From: Burkholderiales bacterium
Lineage (GTDB): Bacteria; Pseudomonadota; Gammaproteobacteria; Burkholderiales; SG8-41
DNA length: 64,000 bases
Reading direction: 5' to 3'
Assembly: GCA_019744975.1 (NCBI GenBank)
Contig: JAIETP010000009.1
Coordinates: 1 to 64,000 of the forward strand
The notes under the pieces were generated by a model. It was not told where the DNA came from. It was given only the letters and a program-made list of their open reading frames with translations, and ran no database searches. The translations under genes and the position numbers were made by a program. Positions 62,201-64,000 of the stretch are shown piece after piece; position 1 is the first letter of the stretch; the number at the start of each line of letters is the position of its first letter.

Positions 62201-64000
62201 CAGGAACAATATGTTTTTGCGTCCGGCCGCATTACGTCCAACATTGGCGGCTTCAGCGAGGAAGCCCGCGAGTTTCAGCCGCTGCGCTTCGCCGCCCGAC
62301 AGCGTCGGCACCGGCTGGCCCAGTTTCAGGTAATCAAGGCCGACATCGGTCAGTGGTTGCAGGACGCGCGCAATGTCCGGCGCGTGGTTGAAAAACGCCA
62401 GCGCATCGGCGACGGTCAGTTCGAGCACGTCGGCGATCGATTTGCCGTCGACGGTGATTTCCAGCACCTCGGCGCGATAACGCCGGCCGTCGCAGTCCGG
62501 GCAGCGCAGATAGACGTCGGACAGGAACTGCATCTCCACGTGTTCGAAACCATTGCCGCTGCAGGTCGGGCAGCGCCCGGTACCCGAATTGAAGCTGAAG
62601 GTGCCGGCGGTGTAACCGCGTGACTGGGCCAGCGGCGCTGATGAAAAGCGGCTGCGGATGGCGTCGAAGGCGCCGACATAACTCGCCGGGTTCGAGCGCG
62701 TGGTGCGGCCGATGGAAGATTGATCAACCATCACCACGTCGCTGATGTGGTCCGCGCCGTAGAGTCCGTCGTGTTTGCCCGGCGCTTCCGTCGGTTTGCC
62801 CAGTGCCTTGCGCAGCGCGGCGTACAACACATCCTGCACCAGCGTCGACTTGCCCGAACCCGATACGCCGGTGATGCAGGTCAGCCGCCCCAGCGGGAAA
62901 TCGACGTCGATGTTTTTCAGATTGTGTTCGGTGACGCCGCGCAGCCGCAGTTGCGCTGTGTTCTTGGTCGGCACACGCGGCGCGTCATGACCGGCCGCAC
63001 GCAACTCTCCCGACAGATAACGCCCAGTGATCGAATCCCTGGCGCCCATGATCCGTGCCGGCGTGTCGAAGCCGACAATTTCGCCGCCGCGTGAGCCGGG
63101 GCCCGGGCCGATGTCGAGGATGCGGTCGGCAGCGAGCATCACCTGCGGATCGTGCTCCACCACCACCAGCGAATTGCCGGCGTTGCGCAGCTTGTGCATG
63201 ACGCCGATGACACGGCCCATGTCGCGCGGATGCAGACCGATCGACGGCTCATCCAGTACAAACAGTGTGTTGACCAGCGATGTGCCGAGCGCCGTGGTCA
63301 GGTTGATGCGTTGTACTTCGCCGCCGGACAAGGTGCGCGACTGGCGGTCCAGTGTCAGGTAACCGAGGCCGACCTGGTTCAGATAATCGAGCCGGGTGCG
63401 GATTTCGCCGACCAGCATGTCGGTCGCTTCATCCAGCGGCGCCGGCAGTTCCAGCGCAGCAAAAAACAGTTTCGTGCGTTCCAGCGGCAGCAGCACCACG
63501 TCATGCAGCGTCAGTCCGGGCAGTGCGGCGAGCTGCTCATCGCTGTAATTCACGCCCAGCGGTTTGTAGCGGCCGCGCTTGTTTCCCCCTTCTCCTAATG
63601 CCGTGTTGGCGTTTGCCAGCGTGCCGACACGCCACAGCAGCGCATCGGTTTTTAATCGCGCGCCGCCGCAGGCCGTGCATTCGGTGTAGGCGCGGTACTT
63701 GGACAGCAGCACACGCACATGCATTTTGTACGACTTGGTTTCCAGCCATTTGAAAAACCGGCCGACGCCGTACCACACGCCCGGCCAGGATTTGCGCCAG
63801 CTCACCCATTCCGGTTCGCCGTCGAGCACCCAGCGTTTTTCCCTGGCTGACAGCTCGCGCCAGGGTTTGTCCAGCGGAATGTTACGTTTGCGGGCGTAGT
63901 TGAGTAAATCGTCCTGGCATTCCTTGTTCGACGGCGTCTGCCAGGGTTTGACCGCGCCGTCGCGCAGTGATTTGGATTCATCCGGAATTACCAGCCCGTA
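59219..64000 (-). CDS. uvrA: Double-length UvrA (tandem excinuclease ABC subunit A), N terminus outside the window
   Basis: At least 1594 residues, open through the right edge. DNA-damage-sensing ATPase of nucleotide excision repair, but with two UvrA units in one chain. The visible part has three Walker A motifs GVSGSGKSTL (near 62850, 61780 and 60180) and four LSGGE signatures (near 63320, 62300, 60650 and 59610). The second unit begins near 61890 and is complete, with zinc fingers CPSC-CPSC and CEAC-CDVC. Ordinary UvrA is about 940 residues. A short segment near 60080-60120 (KLSIKTNSCKT) is encoded by a copy of the dispersed AT-rich 18-mer, in a variable linker. Confidence 0.93.
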   Translation of the reverse strand, partial: YGLVIPDESKSLRDGAVKPWQTPSNKECQDDLLNYARKRNIPLDKPWRELSAREKRWVLDGEPEWVSWRKSWPGVWYGVGRFFKWLETKSYKMHVRVLLSKYRAYTECTACGGARLKTDALLWRVGTLANANTALGEGGNKRGRYKPLGVNYSDEQLAALPGLTLHDVVLLPLERTKLFFAALELPAPLDEATDMLVGEIRTRLDYLNQVGLGYLTLDRQSRTLSGGEVQRINLTTALGTSLVNTLFVLDEPSIGLHPRDMGRVIGVMHKLRNAGNSLVVVEHDPQVMLAADRILDIGPGPGSRGGEIVGFDTPARIMGARDSITGRYLSGELRAAGHDAPRVPTKNTAQLRLRGVTEHNLKNIDVDFPLGRLTCITGVSGSGKSTLVQDVLYAALRKALGKPTEAPGKHDGLYGADHISDVVMVDQSSIGRTTRSNPASYVGAFDAIRSRFSSAPLAQSRGYTAGTFSFNSGTGRCPTCSGNGFEHVEMQFLSDVYLRCPDCDGRRYRAEVLEITVDGKSIADVLELTVADALAFFNHAPDIARVLQPLTDVGLDYLKLGQPVPTLSGGEAQRLKLAGFLAEAANVGRNAAGRKNILFLFDEPTTGLHFDDVRKLLGAFRKLIAAGHSLMVIEHNLDVIRAADWIIDLGPEGGDAGGEVVCTGTPDIVAAHPVSHTGKALRDYTASLGAPVAPQPLPMTALRNGNNISVSHAREHNLQNISVNIPRGKFTVVTGVSGSGKSTLAFDIVFAEGQRRYLESLNAYARQFVQAAARPDVDAIYGIPPTVAIEQRTSRGGRRSTVATLTEIYHFLRLLYVKLGTQYCPDCDVAIEPQSIDQITARIMKQYRNDRVGLLAPLVVNRKGYYTDLAKWAAGRGYTHLRVDGEFIPTSPWPRLARFKEHSIELPVADIRVTPENEAALRAGLATALEHGKGIVQVLGGIDTLAEAMAKKDARRIKLTEVVYSIKRACPSCNKSFPELDPRLFSYNSKHGWCPSCFGTGLTLEKIDWDEEREKTGTEEHVLDSWLNWLEVDEPCPSCDGQRLNPTALAVRYRKRSIAALAALPVAKLAREFTDVSFSGREAAIARDIVSEIRSRLSFLDEVGLGYLALDRAAPTLSGGEAQRIRLAAQLGSNLRGVAYILDEPTIGLHPRDNRILLDTLAKLQTKGNTLIVVEHDEDTIRRADHVIDLGPGAGRRGGHVVAAGTAAELQSNPQSVTGRLLAKPLQHPLHPPRRVDKHTSLLIIREAALHNLQRVTAGVPLGRLTVITGVSGSGKSTLARDVLHANLVRLVNNKSKLSIKTNSCKTITGWDAVGRVLEVDQTPIGKTPRSCPATYVGFWDTIRRLYTEAPEARMRGYTASRFSFNTKGGRCEACEGQGVQKIEMSFLPDVKVPCDVCNGARFDTETLAVRFKEKSIGDVLAMSVDDAVDFFAAHPMIHHTLRLLQDVGLGYLTLGQQSPTLSGGEAQRIKLVTELAKVRVNGDDAGGRPGRSGAQKRTLYVLDEPTVGLHMADVEKLIHVLHRLVDAGNSVVVIEHNLDVMAEADWIIDLGPEGGDGGGRIVAEGPPAQVVKNPRRSHTARILGEFLRERGI
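60087..60104 (-). repeat. AT-rich 18-mer repeat, copy e, inside the uvrA reading frame
   Basis: Minus-strand core AATAAAAACAAATAGTTG, one base different from copy b, preceded by TATC as in copies a and d. It keeps the uvrA frame open. The surrounding codons are GC-rich, so the 35-base AT-rich island stands out. Confidence 0.75.

Overview
The window is about 64 kb of a GC-rich (roughly 60 percent) Gram-negative chromosome, most likely a betaproteobacterium. The evidence is three trimeric porins of the betaproteobacterial Porin_4 type, the gene order miaB-ybeZ-ybeY-corC-lnt-glyQ-glyS-gmhB-plsC, the order rpe-gph-trpE-trpG-trpD-trpC, a CopK-type copper protein and a double-length UvrA. I cannot name the genus. 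There are no rRNA genes, CRISPR arrays, phages or intact insertion sequences; most of the window is conserved core genome.

Layout. (1) 1-5930: three closely related porins, each with its own strong terminator; a BamE-like lipoprotein, a MITE-like palindromic remnant and a solitary copK lie between the second and third. (2) 6125-8956: magnesium transporter MgtE, then an ECF sigma factor with its membrane-bound anti-sigma factor. (3) 9215-11835: a 20-residue lysine-rich microprotein, lysA-lptM and a YgjP-like metallopeptidase. (4) 11846-21478, all on the minus strand: a cell-envelope, translation and RNA-processing cluster. Its miaB end abuts a three-armed palindromic element (21482-21752) flanked by TA. 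(5) 21750-25053: an exported hypothetical protein, a CAU tRNA (probably Ile2), a UbiH-type hydroxylase, dsbC and a TonB-like protein. (6) 25267-31521: a cyclic-nucleotide signalling block made of a class II phosphodiesterase-like protein, a degenerate HD-GYP protein, a degenerate GGDEF-EAL protein and a GAF-GAF-PAS adenylate cyclase. (7) 31608-40218: mltA, a methyltransferase, apaG, then rpe-gph-(trp leader)-trpEGDC-coq7. (8) 40229-45173: OsmC-like and ElyC-like proteins, rplM-rpsI, argC, a coiled-coil protein, bactofilin and erpA. (9) 45260-53560: anmK, an M23 peptidase, tyrS, an NDH-2-like oxidoreductase, two msrA genes around fbp, and a DUF72 protein. (10) 53966-64000: a SWIB-domain protein, two transporters, a YHS lipoprotein, pdxH, pirin, a META lipoprotein and the double-length UvrA, which runs off the right edge.

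The most unusual signals are not genes. An AT-rich 18-mer, AATAAAA(A/T)CAAATA(N)TT(A/G), occurs five times, mostly just after stop codons and once inside the uvrA reading frame. The other notable items are the three-arm palindrome at the miaB start, an 18-codon Trp-rich leader before trpE, shared identical tracts and 3' UTRs among the porins, and two adjacent c-di-GMP proteins that have lost catalytic residues.
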